Translations under genes and position numbers: made by a program
Notes under the pieces: generated by a model
Seen by the model: the letters and a program-made list of their open reading frames with translations, nothing else
Database searches by the model: none
What the model was told of the DNA's origin: nothing
Shown here: positions 32,535 through 44,962 of the stretch, piece after piece
Layout of the letters: each line of letters begins with the position of its first letter
How positions within the stretch are numbered: the stretch's first letter is position 1
Assembly: GCA_039707655.1 (NCBI GenBank)
Contig: CM077672.1
Span: 357,288,031-357,352,030, forward strand
Origin: Elymus sibiricus
Lineage: Eukaryota > Streptophyta > Magnoliopsida > Poales > Poaceae
Length of the DNA stretch: 64,000 nt
Direction: 5' to 3'

Positions 32535-35140
32535 TGTCACAGCCCTAGCCTAGTTCTTGCCTATTATTGCACAAGCATCCATGCGTCATATTAAATTCAA
32601 ATGAAATTTGAAATGGGGATGTCCAAATCCTAGCACCAAAGTAATTCAAATAGGTTCAACTTAAAATATTTTCAATGAACCCAAAATGCCCTTCAGAAAA
32701 GTTCATCATTTTTGAAATGGGTGAAAACCTCTGCCAAAAATGGTGCACATTTTTCTAGGCCATCTCTGGTTTTTGAATTAAATCTTAGTGTATTTGAATT
32801 TGGGCATTTAATTGCTATAATTATTTTAAATGCTCAAATAATACTGAAACTAAATGAGGGCCACTGGAATAATTCAGAAAGTGTCCAAAATTTATTTCAG
32901 GAGTTTTAAAAATGATTTGGTATTTTTACTAAATCAAAACAGAAAAATAAATTCAGAAAACAGAAAGAAATGGAAAAGAGAGAGAGAGGGAACCTCACCT
33001 GGGCCTTACCTGGCCGGCCCACCCCACCAGCGCCGTCGTCCTCCTGGCGCCAGTCGGCCGAGCGCGTGGCCGACGCGAGCGCACGCACAGCGCGCCACGC
33101 CACCTGCCTGCTTGCGTCCTCCCAGCCAGCACGACGTTGCGAGTGTCCTCCTCGGTGCCGTCTCGATCGCCCCAACCTCCTCTTTCGTCCCCCTGCTCTC
33201 TCCCTCGCCTCCCGACGCCATGGCCGAAGCGCCCGCTCGCACGCCGCCGTGAACCTCGTAGCCACCGCCTCCCCTCGACCCCTCGACGTGTCTACGAGCT
33301 CCGCCTTCGTCGTCTACGCCTCCTCACCGAGCCACGCGACGCCGGACGCCCCCGAACACCGCCACTGCCGCCGTCTTCTTCCTCGGGACGCCGAGATCGC
33401 CATCGTCGCCCCGCTCACGCCGACCTCTCCCCAAGCTCGCCGAGGCCTCCACTGCGACCGCCGTGAGCCCCTGCCTCGAACCCCCCACCCCTTTGCCTTG
33501 TTTGCTCGTCATAGCCGCCATTTCGCCTATGACCGAACGCACTGCCACCTGAGCTCGTCGCCGACGTAGCTCCGGTGACCATTTGGTCCCGGGCATGCGT
33601 TCGTTGTGCTCGCCGCACCGCGTAGAGCATCGCTAGAGCTTTACTTCTCCCGCTTGCACGCCGCTGCAACGACCCCGAGCACACCCGAACTCCGGCCGCC
33701 GCTGTTGAGCTCGCCGCCGTCGCCTCCGGCCACCACAGACCCGGCCACCACCACCATTCGACACGCGCCTGCAAGGCCACTCCAACGCGCCCAGCCGTGC
33801 CTCGAACCGTGCCCCGTACCGCGATCCCAAGCAACCCCACCGCGTCTGTCGCCGCCGGCGTCAAGCCGCCGGTGGGTTTGACCCCAGTTGATCGGCGGGT
33901 TTGACCCAGTTGACCAGGGGTTTGACTCCCCTGGGTCACTGACATGTGGGCCCAGGCCCCTAATTAACCTAGGTTAGAATTAACATTAGTGTTAATTAAA
34001 ACTGTTAGTTAGGTTTGACACTGACATGCGGGTCCCACTGATTAGTTTGACCTGGACCGCCCCAGTTGACCTGCTGACGTCACAGTGACGTAATGCTGAC
34101 GCAGTAAAGCATTTTCTGGATTTAATTTATTTTAGAATAACCAGGAAATTCCAGAAAATGATATAAACTTTAAAAAATCATATAAAATCAACCGTAGCTC
34201 AGATGAAAAAGATTTATATATGAAAAATGATTAGAAAAATCCAATCTATCCATTGGTATTGTTTTCATGCATGACAAAACAAGTTAAACCTACTTATCAG
34301 GTCAAATCAGTTAAATGGTATTTGAAATACCATACGTGGAATTTGAATTTGAATCTTTGATTCAATCCAGCTCCATCCAATCCGTTGCTAGCTGCATTAG
34401 CCCAAATCACAGCATGTTGCCATGTCATGATCATGCATCATATTGTTGCATTGCATTGATTGTGTTCCTTCTCTGTTTGCCGGTATTTGTTCCTTCTTGG
34501 TAGAAGACGGTTCCGACGTTGTGATCGTTGACACCGATGAAGAGCTAATAGCTATACTATCTTCAGAAGTGCCAGGCAAGCAAACCCCCCTTGAGAATTA
34601 TAATACAATCCCATTCTCTCACTCCTGCTCTCTTTTATTGCATTAGGACAACAACGAGTCGAGTGTTACTTGTTGCGGTAGTTGAACCCATCCCTCTGCA
34701 TGACCTGTCTCTGCCACAGTAATTAGTAAAACCCACCAACATGAGTAGGAATTGCTTGAGCCATGTTGTGCCTACTCATCCGTGCTTGCTTGTTATGCTT
34801 GCTATGCTTAGAGTCGTGTCGGGTCTGATCCATCTGGGCGATGAATTGGAATGGTTGTGAACATGTCCTACTGATGAGAGCTAAGTGTGTGAACACATTT
34901 TTGTAAAGGTAGCGATGAGAGGCCATGTAGGAGTACAAGGTGGGTTATCTCATTGAGACCGTCCTTAAGAACCGAGTTCCGTGTTTGTGATCCAAGAACA
35001 GTTACTACCACACATTGGGCTCCGGGCGCTCCAAGCTCTCTCGACTTATTAATCGCCTTGATCTCTGTCCAGGAGTTGCAACTAGTTTCTGGTGTTTGTA
35101 GGATATGTGTTGGTGGCCGTGCATAGCGCTGACCTTAGGG
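32535..35140 (+). mobile_element. long LTR X3 (TGTCACAGCCC type), truncated
   Basis: Starts TGTCACAGCCCTAGCC on the plus strand inside the gag gene. Its interior resembles X1 and X2 in inverse orientation: GC-rich block 33,000-33,900, TGACATGTGGG and GTCAACC-rich segment, CCGTAGCTCAGATGAAAAAG, and CCAGGCAAGCAAACCCCC. It runs to GCGCTGACCTTAGGG, where a piece of X1 joins at about 35,141. Frames in the GC-rich block show no domain. Confidence 0.65.
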
Positions 35141-36234
35141 GATAAGAAGAGCTCGGGGAGGAGGCCGCGGTGGCTCCCGGCGTTGGCTCGTTGGCGCGGA
35201 CAAAGTAGGCGACGACGGTGAGCGCGATGGGCACGTCGGAGAGGCGAGAGGGCTCGGTGGACGCGTGATTTATGGCGGCGAGGCCATGGCGGCGTTCGGG
35301 TGTGCGGGGCGCGGCGGATCTGGAGCGAGAGGGGAGAAGTGGCGAGGGGGAGTGGGAGAGGGCGAACCCTAGGGCAACGGGGCGACCTTAACCTTGCCCG
35401 GGAGCCGCGGGATGGCCAATAGCTGGCCATCGGCGTTCGGACGGCCATGGCGCGCGCGGCCTGGCGGGAGGAAGGAGAAGGCCGAGGTGGGCCGGGCCAA
35501 TTTGCACTGTGCTACTCAAGCCCAGAGCGTCAGTAAGTTTTAACAGTTTTTCTTTTTCTTTTTCTGTTTTCTGTTTTCATTTCTGTTTTGCTAAATGTTT
35601 AGTCACAAATTGAGTTTAGTAAAATATGTAACTTGGCCCAATAATTAATATGCAATATTTGGCACTGCTAGAAAAAGGTTTGGAGTCCATATATTTTCAT
35701 TTGCATTTTATTTAATTAAAATGGTACTAAATATTGCTGTTTGGTACTATTTTGATGATGTTAGAGTCATCTAGATAATTTAGGTGATGTTGTTTTTCTT
35801 AACATAATTAGTTATGGATTATTTGCTATTTAATGAACATTTTATTTTCCAAATTGGAACAACTTTTATTTTCACTTTCAATTTGAATTGGAATTTGAAA
35901 TGAGATATGATGCAAATGATGATCAAGGACTATTAAGCATGGTGACTTGGCATTATCAAAAGGTGATCACTGTAGCTTAATTACATGGGGTGTTACAAGC
36001 AAAGCCCAGAGATCCTTCCTCGACTCCCTGCGAGAAAGCGATCCCGGAGCTAACATTTAATTTAACATGTTTCTAGTTCAAGTTGTAGTAGATCGGGATA
36101 CAACACTGAGCGTCCTGTTACCGTGGACACGGCTATTCGAATAGATAACTTCCCTGCAGGGGTGCACTACTGTTACCCAACACGCTCGATTAACTCTGGC
36201 CGAACACACTTTTCCGGGTTATGCCCGGCCTCGG
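35141..36234 (-). mobile_element. extra copy of the X1/X2 junction segment (matches 8,727-9,830)
   Basis: Nearly the same sequence as 8,727-9,830 and as 38,092-39,185, including the X1 LTR start at 35,997 and the adjoining X2 piece. It begins within AAGAAGAGCTCGGGGAG and ends at GCCCGGCCTCGGC. Both ends join X3-tail sequence, so this is a rearrangement junction rather than an insertion. Confidence 0.8.
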
Positions 36235-37470
36235 CCATAGTAATTAGCAAAACCCACCAGCATGAGTAGGAATTGCTTGAGCCATGTTGTGTCTACTCAT
36301 CCGTGCTTGCTTGTTATGCTTGCTATGCTTAGAGTCGTGTCGGGTCTGATCCATCTGGGCGATGAATTGGAATGGTTGTGAACATGTCCTACTGATGAGA
36401 GGTAAGTGTGTGAACACATTTTGGTAAAGGTAGCGATGAGAGGCCATGTAGGAGTACATGGTGGGTTATCTCATTGAGACCGTCCTTAAGAACCGAGTTC
36501 CGTGTTTGTGATCCTAGAACAGTTACTACCACACATTGGGCTCCGGGCGCTCCAAGCTCTCTCGACTTATTAATCGCCTTGATCTCTGTCCAGGAGTTGC
36601 AACTAGTTTCTAGTGTTTGTAGGATATGTGTTGGCGGCCGTGCATAGCGCTGACCTTAGGGGTCGGCTATGATGCGGTAGAGACACCGAGGCACGGTGTA
36701 CCCAGTGACACCCGGATGGTGCTCTTGGGGAACCCTGTTCTCATCGTTTGGGGCCGTGATAGAAACTTTGGCTGGACTTCCTTTGCGGATACAATCTAAA
36801 ATAGGTGATAAACCAGGACTAGAGTCTTGCGTGGTTAGTCAGGTTGTGGCCGACACCCTCGCCAGGCTTCCGCTTGAAGGTTGCCGGGATACATTGTCGG
36901 GGCCGGATTTCCGGGACATAAAATCCCAGAAATAATCCCCTCGTGTCATCACCAGCCCAGGATCATTTTTACTGGTGGACACGTCCTTGATACAGAATTC
37001 CAAGCAGTTACAAGAAATTGAATACAAGACCATAAAGGTCCAATGATACACCAATGATTTCTAACAGTGGATGGCGGAAGCGGGTAGCGGATCTCAAATT
37101 CTGGTGGAAGCTCCAATCCCACAGGAATGGCTGACCAGGATAACTCCTATCTCGCGTGGCTGCTATCTTAGGCTCCTAGTCTGCATGGACGTCGTTGCAG
37201 TACTCCTTGTTGAAATTCGGACCTGGCCAATTAAATAGCCAGGGACAAGCTAGTGAGTACGTTTGAATGTACTCGCAAACATCATGAACAAAAGATATAT
37301 CGAATGCAATAGAGTGCATATGATCATGATGGATTAATTTATATGCATATGCCGAACGAAATTAAAGCTTGGCATTGATAAATATTAATACGGTGTGGGA
37401 GAATAAATATATCATGTTAGTAGTAAATCAAGGAAATAAAATGGAACATCGGGCGTTGGACCGCCCGAGG
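36235..37470 (+). mobile_element. second copy of the X3 tail and its downstream continuation
   Basis: 36,235-36,660 matches 34,715-35,140 and 62,384-62,803. After GACCTTAGGGGTCGGCTATG the sequence continues further than in the other two copies (to about 37,470). This shows what originally lay beyond the common breakpoint. It looks like more of the same long LTR; no coding signal. Confidence 0.65.
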
Positions 37471-37481
37471 AATTCCAAGAA

Positions 37482-37680
37482 AAATGCCAAACGGGTGTCT
37501 GAATGCGACGCCTCGAGAGGTCTTTAAAAGAAATGCCAAACGGGTGTCTAAAAGCGACGCCTCGAGAGGTCTTGAAAAGAAATGCCAAACGGGTGTCTAA
37601 AAGCGACGCCTCGAGTGGTCTTGAAAAGAAATGCCAAACGGGTGTCTGAAAGCGATGCCTCGAGATGTCTTGAAAAGAAA
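37482..37680. repeat. 49-base minisatellite, four copies
   Basis: Units begin AATGCCAAACGGGTGTCT at 37,483, 37,532, 37,581 and 37,630, exactly 49 bases apart, each with GCGACGCCTCGAG or a close variant. The unit is Class-I-like LTR minisatellite sequence and not coding. Confidence 0.9.
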
Positions 37681-37935
37681 TGAGTATCCAGGTAGACTAG
37701 CCGTCCCAAGTGATACTCAAAAAAAATATAAATGAGTATCCAGGTGGACTAGCCATCCCAAGTGATACCTAGAAAAATATAAATGAGTATCCAGGTGGAC
37801 TAGCCATCCCAAGTGATACTCAGAAAGGAAATAAAATTGTGTATCCAGGTGGACTAGCCATCCCAAGTGATACCCAGAAAAGAAAATAAAACCGAGTACC
37901 CAGGTGGACTGGCCATCCCAAGTGATACTCAGAAT
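37681..37935. repeat. 51-55-base minisatellite, five copies
   Basis: Units with GTATCCAGGTGGACTAGCC and CCCAAGTGATACTCAGAA begin at 37,681, 37,733, 37,784, 37,838 and 37,893. The array follows the 49-base array directly but has an unrelated unit. Confidence 0.9.
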
Positions 37936-37999
37936 TTCACATAGAAGAACTGAGTTAGTCCACAATAATATTCATGATAACAATAATATTCATGCTGGT

Positions 38000-38946
38000 G
38001 AAAGAAGGGCGGGCTCACCGTGAACCTGCAGGTGAGCTAGGTGGGCGTGGGGAGGGCTCGACGGCAAGGCGACGGCGGCCGTAGGAGGAAGAAGAGCTCG
38101 GGGAGGAGGCTGCGGTGGGTCCCGCCGTCGGCTCGTTGGCGCGGACGAAGTAGGCGACGACGGTGAGCGCGATGGGCACGTCGGAGAGGCGAGAGGGCTC
38201 GGTGGACGCGCGATTTACGGCGGTGAGGCCATGGCGGCGTTCGGGTGTGCGGGGCGCGGCAGATCTGGAGCGAGAGGGGAGAAGTGGCGAGGGGGAGAGG
38301 GAGAGGGCGAACCCTAGGGCAACGGGGCGACCTTAACCTTGCCCGGGAGCCGCGGGATGGCCAACAGCTGGCCATCGGCGTTCAGACGGCCATGGCGCGT
38401 GCGGCCTGGTGGGAGGGAGGAGAAGGCCGAGGTGGGCCGAGCCGATTTGCACTGTGCTACTCAAGCCCAGAGTACGAGTAAGTTTTAACCGTTTTTCTTT
38501 TTCATTTTCTGTTTTCATTTCTGTTTTGCTAAATGTTTAGGCACAAATTGAATTTAGTAAAATATGTGACTTGGCCCAATAATTAATATGCAATATTTGG
38601 CACTACTAGAAAAAGGTTTGGAGTCCATATATTTTCATTTGCATTTTATTTAAATAAAATGGTACTAAATATTGCTGTTTGGTACTGTTTTGATGATGTT
38701 AGAGTCATCTAGATAATTTAGGTGATGTTGTTTTTCTTAACATAATTAGTTATGGATTATTTGCTATTTAATGAACATTTTAGTTTCCAAATTGGAATAA
38801 ATTTATTTTCACTTTAAATTTGAATTTCAATTTGAATTGGAATTTGAAATGAGATATGATGCAAATGATGATCAAGCACTATTAAGCATGGTGACTTGGC
38901 ATTATCAAAAGGTGGTCACTATAGCTTAATTACATGGGGTGTTACA
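38000..38946 (-). mobile_element. LTR X1, unit 2 (5' portion)
   Basis: Matches 8,624-9,586 almost base for base, ending at the LTR start (TGTAACACCCC on minus, 38,946). The left limit GAAAGAAG is the unit 1/unit 2 junction; the X1 portion equal to 6,856-8,623 is absent here. The third unit at 62,811 has part of it. Confidence 0.75.
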
Positions 38947-41058
38947 AGCAAAGCCCAGAGATCCATCCTCGACACCCTGCGAGAAAGCGATCCCGGAGCT
39001 AACATTTAATTTAACATGTTTCCAGTTCAAGTTGTAGTAGATCGGGATACAACACTGAGCGTCCTGTTACCGTGGACATGGCTATTCGAATAGATAACTT
39101 CCCTGCAGGGGTGCACTACTGTTACCCAACACGCTCGATTAACTCTGGCCGGACACACTTTTCCGGGTTATGCCCGGCCTCGGCTGATCGACACGACGTA
39201 GTCCTACCTAGGATCCGCAGAGAGGTCCCCGCCGGTCTACATCCTAAGTGCTCCGGGTCGTTATGCGACGAGCCGGGACGAGCACCACCTCATCCTGGAT
39301 GGCACTGGCCCGACAGGCCCACAATGCTGAACTGGACATCTGACAGAGCTTTCGGCTGATACATACGGCGCCGAGGGCCACATTAAACCATTATCCCGCG
39401 TGGTGGTAGTGCGTGTAGGCCAGTGGCCAACTCAGATCAAATACCCAAATTCGTTAGTGTATTGGGAGCTCGCGAAAACGAGCAGAGATGCACAATCATG
39501 TGACCCCGTCGCCCCGTCTCGTGGACTTACGGCAAGGGCCAGGCCCAACCCTCTCCCGGGGCGGTCTACCTGCCCGGTCATGCCACATAATTATCTCGCG
39601 GGTACCCTCACGGTCAACCCGACTTCACATCTCTCGCGGGTACCCCTCAGGGCCGACCCGACTTTAATCATCGCCTGAAATAATAGTCAAGGTATCCGTG
39701 TATTCATCACATCAAGGAGGAACCCGAGGAATCACCGTCGTTGGATTCCTACTCGATGCAATTGTCAAGGTGAACTCGGAGGAATCACCCTCGATGGTTC
39801 ACACTTGAGGGGTTGCATGACAGAGGCTTCTTCGGAGGTGGTGAAAGAGGAATCACCCTCGGTAAGCCACAACCGACTAGCTACGCTATAGAGATATCAT
39901 CAGGAGTGAGGTAGGAGGTATCACCCTCGGCACTCGATAGTAGCTCTGCAGAGTCGTACAACTAAGGGGTGTGCGGTGCGGTGTTCAGTCTCTGTACATC
40001 GATCCCGTTGATCGAAGCATCCGGTAGTGAAGCCTGGCAACACAAAAAAGGGTGTGGGGCCACTGATTGATCGCTAACCAATAGGAGGTATAGCAGGTAA
40101 GGTATCAACAACAGTTACAAAATTAGGCTATGCATCAGAATAGGAGGTATCAAATACGGTAGCAAATTCTAATGCAAGCACGGGGAAGAAGGAATATGTG
40201 ATATTGGAATGATCAAGGCGGGGGGGGGGGGGGGGGGTTGCTTGCCTGGAAGCTCTGCGGTGGAAGATGGGTCGTCGACGACGTAGTCGTACTCAGGAGC
40301 AGCGTCGGTCTCGGGGTCTACCGGAGAGAAGAGGGGGGAAGAAACAATAAATACAAGCAACAAATGCAACACAGATGCATGGCAAGGCAGTATGCTGTGC
40401 TAGGGGTGACCTAACGCAGTGCTACACGTTAGAGACGGAGCGGGAAAATATCTGGGGATATTTTCCCGGGTGTAGTCATCTGTCAGACTGATGAACCGGA
40501 GGGGAACGTTCCATGTTTGCAGTGTTAGAGGCATGTGACAGCTACATGGAGGGCATATTCGGGTTCGTCTCGTTTTTCTGATCAACTTTCATGTAGAAAA
40601 CTTTTTCATCCGAGCTACGGTTTATTTTCTATGATTTTCCGAAGTTTTAAATCATTTTCTGAATTTTTTGGAATTAATTTAAATATTAAATTCGAGTTTA
40701 AATAGTGAAATACTTTTTATACCCAGACTGAGCCAGCCACAGTCAATGATATGTGGGGCCAGTCAAAGCACAGTCAGCAGTCACCTTTGACCATTGACTG
40801 GTCAAACTAACGTGTGGGGCCCCTCTGCCATTGACTGAAGCATTTAACCAGTAGATTAGTTTAACTAATTAACTAGTAGGACCCACTGTCAGTGACTCTT
40901 TAACTAACAGTTTTAATTAACAGATTAATTAGTAGTTTATTTATTTATAAAAACATTTTAATTAGAGTGGGGGCCACCTGTCAGTGACCCAGGCCGCCCA
41001 GTCAGCAGGGTTGACCTAGTCAACCCAACCAACGGGACCCACTGGGCCCACTGTCATC
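38947..41058 (-). mobile_element. LTR X2 fragment, unit 2
   Basis: Colinear with 9,587-11,738. It lacks about 25 bases near 39,255 (GGGTCTTGGGTCCATC region of unit 1) and has an 18-base G run at 40,220-40,237 where unit 1 has 15. The ATCACCCTCG motif array is kept, with one motif mutated to ATCACCGTCG. Confidence 0.7.
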
Positions 41059-41978
41059 CAAAAACTATTAAACCCAGTTTCTTGCCATGAGTGTCCACCA
41101 TACCTACCTACGGATTGAATAAGATCCTTCAAGTAAGTTGTCATCGGTGCAAAAAGCAATAAAAATTGCTCCTAAAATATGTATGATCTTTTATTGTAAG
41201 GGAAAATAAGCGTTGTACGAACTTGTGATGGTAAAGAAATAAAAGCGACGGACTGCATAATAAAGGTTGCTATCACAAGGGGCAATATAACGTGACGTTC
41301 CTTTGCATTAAGGGCTTGTGCATCCAAAAATAAAAAGCGCATGACAACCTCTGCTTCCCTCTGCGAAGGGCCTATCTTTTACTTTTATGCATTTACTTTT
41401 ATGTATTTACTTTTATGCAAGAGTCAATAAGTATTCATTCGCATTTCAACCTCAATTATTCTCTAGTTGGCAAGCATCATGTGGTGGGGAAAGATCCAGG
41501 CATATATGGCCAGTCAAATATATTTGATCATAAATTATTATTGTTGACAACTATCTCTATGATAAATAAGTTGGGAGGCGAAACATTAAGCCCCTATCTT
41601 TCTCTGTGTTCGATGGATGCCATTTGTTCTAAAAATATGCTTTGAGTACTAGCAATTATAGAAGACTATATGATAATTGAGTATGTGGAGCTCTTACTTA
41701 GACTTTGTTGAAATTAAGTTGAATTGCAATTGTTTGGTGACTAAGAACATAGGTTGTTAAGTTTCAAGCGAATGCATTGTTTGAACCATAACATGTGAAT
41801 TGATTGCTACTTTATCATGATGAGTTTTATGAGAACAAGTTGCTGTTATGATGCTAGGAAAAGTGATTGAAATTATCATTGATCAAACTTATGCACTATG
41901 CTAGCATTCACACTTCATAAATTATTTCTTTTATCATTTACCTACTCGAGGATGAGCAGGAATTAAGCTTGGGGATGC
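41059..41978 (+). mobile_element. Athila-type 3' internal part, unit 2
   Basis: Copy of 11,739-12,658, with the same left junction to X2 and the same polypurine end (one change, GGATGAGCAGG). Confidence 0.75.
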
Positions 41979-43654
41979 TGATACGTCTCCAACGTATCTA
42001 TAATTTATGAAGTATTCATGCCATGTTTATTATAGTTTTGTATGATTTTGGTGCACTTTTATATGGCTTTTATATGATTTTTATGGACTAGCATATTGAC
42101 CTAGTGTCCAGTGCCAGTTGCTGTTTTCTGCTTGTTTTTGGTTTTCCAAAAAATCCATATCAAATGAAGTCCAAATGCAGCGAAACTTTTTGACGATTTT
42201 TTCTAGAAGGAAACGGACCCAGGAAGCTTCCGGGAAGCAGCAGAAGAGCCACAGGGACCCCACGAGCCACCTGGGCGCGCCTGCCCCCCCAGGCGCGCCC
42301 TGGTGCCTCGTGGGCCCCCTGTGGCACCTCTTTGTGTGATTCCAACGCTGAAAAATCATATATATTCAGAAACCCCCGAAAGTTAACCTAGATGAGTTTT
42401 TACGCTGCCGCAAGCGTCTGTACCAAGGAGATACCATCTGGAGCCCTTTTCCGGCACCCTGCTGGAGGGGGGAATCATCACCGGAGGCCATCTTCATCAT
42501 CCCGGCGGTCTCCATGACGAGGAGGGAGCAGTTCACCCTCGGGGCTGAGGGTATGTACCAGTAGCTATGTGTTTGATCTCTGTATCTCATGTTCTTGATT
42601 TGGCACGATCTTGATGTACCACGAGCTTTGTTAATATAGTTGGATCATATGGTGTTTCTTCCCTCTCTATCTTTGTTGTGATGAATCGAATCTTTTCCCT
42701 TTGAGGTTTCATTATTGTCGGATTGAATATTTCAGATTTGAGAACACTTAATGTAGGTCTTGCATATGGATACCCGTGGTGACAATGGGGTATTATATTG
42801 ATTCACTTGATGTATGTTTTGGCACTCAACTCGCGGATTCCCGCGGTGACATTGGGGAAATCTATGCATAGGGGTTGATGCACGTTTTCATTATCTTTTC
42901 TCCGATAGAAACTTTGGGGTGCTCCTTGAAGTTCTTTATGTGGATTAAATATTATGATTATGAAGTTGTTTGATGCATATCGTATAATCAACTCACGGAT
43001 ACTTGTGGTGACATTGGAGTATCTAGGTGACATTAGAGTTGGTTGATGTGTATCATATGGTGTTATTTTAGTACGAACTCTAGGGCTGTTTGTGACACTT
43101 ATAGGAATGGCTCAATAGATCAATTGGAAAGGATAACTTTGAGGTGGTTTCGTACCCTACAAACAATTTCTATCTTATGTTCTCCGCTAATAGGAACTTT
43201 GAAGTGATTCTTTATCGCACGTTGAGGGATTGTCATATGATCCAATTATGTTAGCATTGTTGAGAGATTGCACTAGTGAAAGTATGAACCCTAAGCCTTG
43301 TTTTCAAGCATTGCAATACCGTTTGTGCTCACTTTTGTTACTTGCTACCTTGCTGTTTTTTTATTTTCTGATTATAAAAACTTATATCTACTATCCATAC
43401 TACACTTGCATCACCATCTCTTCGCCGAACTAGTGCACCTATACAATTTACCATTGTATTGGGTGTGTTGGGGACACAAGAGATTTCTTGTATTTGATTG
43501 CAGGGTTGTTTGAGAGAGACCATCTTCACCCTACGCCTCCCATGGATTGATAAACCTTAGGTCATCCACTTGAGGTAAAATTGCTACTGTCCTACAAAAC
43601 TCTGCGCTTGGAGGCCCAACGAGTCTACAAGAATAAGTTGTGTAGTAGACATCA
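41979..43654 (+). mobile_element. Athila-type 3' LTR, unit 2
   Basis: TGATACGTCTCCAACG to GTAGTAGACATCA, 1,676 bases; copy of 12,659-14,302. It keeps AACTTTGAAGTGATTCTTTA near 43,195, lost in unit 1. It joins the gag-protease pseudogene at the same base. Confidence 0.85.
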
Positions 43655-44957
43655 GGCCCTCATACTAGATTCATAAGGTGCCTTAATTCTCTTTCTAGGG
43701 AAGTGTTCCATCCCTTTCTTTAATGGAAATTGAAATCTCATATTACCTTCTTTCATATCAATAATAGCACCTATTGTTCATAGGAAAGGCCTACCAAGTA
43801 TTATAGGGCAACAAGGATTGCATTCAATATCAAGAACAATAAAATACACAGGCACATAATTTCTATTTGCAAGAGTAAGCACATCATTTATTCTACCCAA
43901 TGGATTTTTAATAGTGGAATCTGCAAGATGCAAATTAAGGGAACAAGGATTCATATCGGTGAGACCTAGCACATCACACAAAGATTTTGGTATAGTGGAA
44001 ATGCTAGCACCATGATCACAAAGAGCATTACATTCATAATCTTTAATTTTGACTTTAATAGTGGGTTCCCATTCATCTTGTAATTTTCTAGGAATTGAAA
44101 CTTCCAACACAAGTTTTTCTTGAAGCGCTTTCATCATGGCTTCTACAATATGTTTAGTGAAAGCTTTATTTTGTTCATATGCATTTGGTGAATTAATCAT
44201 GGATTGCAACAAGGATATACACTCAATTAAAGAACAACTATCATAATTAAAGTTCTTGTAATCCAAAGTAGTGGGTGCATTACTATTTAAACTTTTGACC
44301 TCTCCAAACCCACTTTTTTCATTTTTATCCTTAAGATTATCACCCTCCAAGCAATTGGGACTCCTTCTATCTAAAGTTGACTCTTCTTCAGTCCCTTTTT
44401 CATCAAGTTTTATATTACTAAATAATGATTCAATAGGAGTGACACCAATCATTTTAATATCTTCATCGTTACTACGATAGAAACCGGGTGGAATAGCTTT
44501 TTCTAGAAATTCTTGCTTAGCTCTCAACCTAGCGGTCCTTTCTTTATTTTCATTAATGGAGACATAGATAGCTTTAATAGACTCATTTATATCATGCTTG
44601 GGTGGGAAATTTTAATTTTGAGATTTTTCGCACCATGAGCAATTCTATCCTTGTTCCTAGCCAATTCATCAACTCTATTCAAATTTTCTTCTATCATAGC
44701 ATTGAAATTCTTTTGCGAATTAACAAATTCTTTAATATTACTTTCAAGATCAGAGGGTATCCTATTATTATTATTATATGGATTGCCATAGGAATTACCA
44801 TAATTATTAGAGGAATTTCCAGGAAACGGTCTAGGATTGAAATTACCCCTATAAGCATTGTTGTTGAAATTATTTCTAGAGACAAAATTCACATCAATAG
44901 CATCATTACTTTGCTCAATCAAAGTAGACAATGGCACATCATTAGGATCAATAGGAG
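43655..44957 (-). pseudogene. Athila-lineage gag C-terminus and protease, unit 2
   Basis: Copy of 14,303-15,611 with the same frameshift between the gag tail and the protease and the same TGA after GRPFL. About a dozen residues differ: the protease core reads ALCDHGASISTIP (Asp-His-Gly-Ala) where unit 1 has IDLGA, so the active-site loop is altered. The gag Asn run is shorter (NPYNNNNRIPSD). The gag N-terminal half is at 60,964-61,429. Confidence 0.8.
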
Positions 44958-44962
44958 CACTT

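Noticed and set aside
32854..33969. Overlapping Pro/Ser/Arg-rich frames up to 199 residues
   Set aside because: GC-rich part of LTR X3, low complexity, no domain, absent from unit 2 through deletion.
37482..37935. Regular repeats resembling a CRISPR array
   Set aside because: Whole units repeat with no unique spacers; plant LTR minisatellites.
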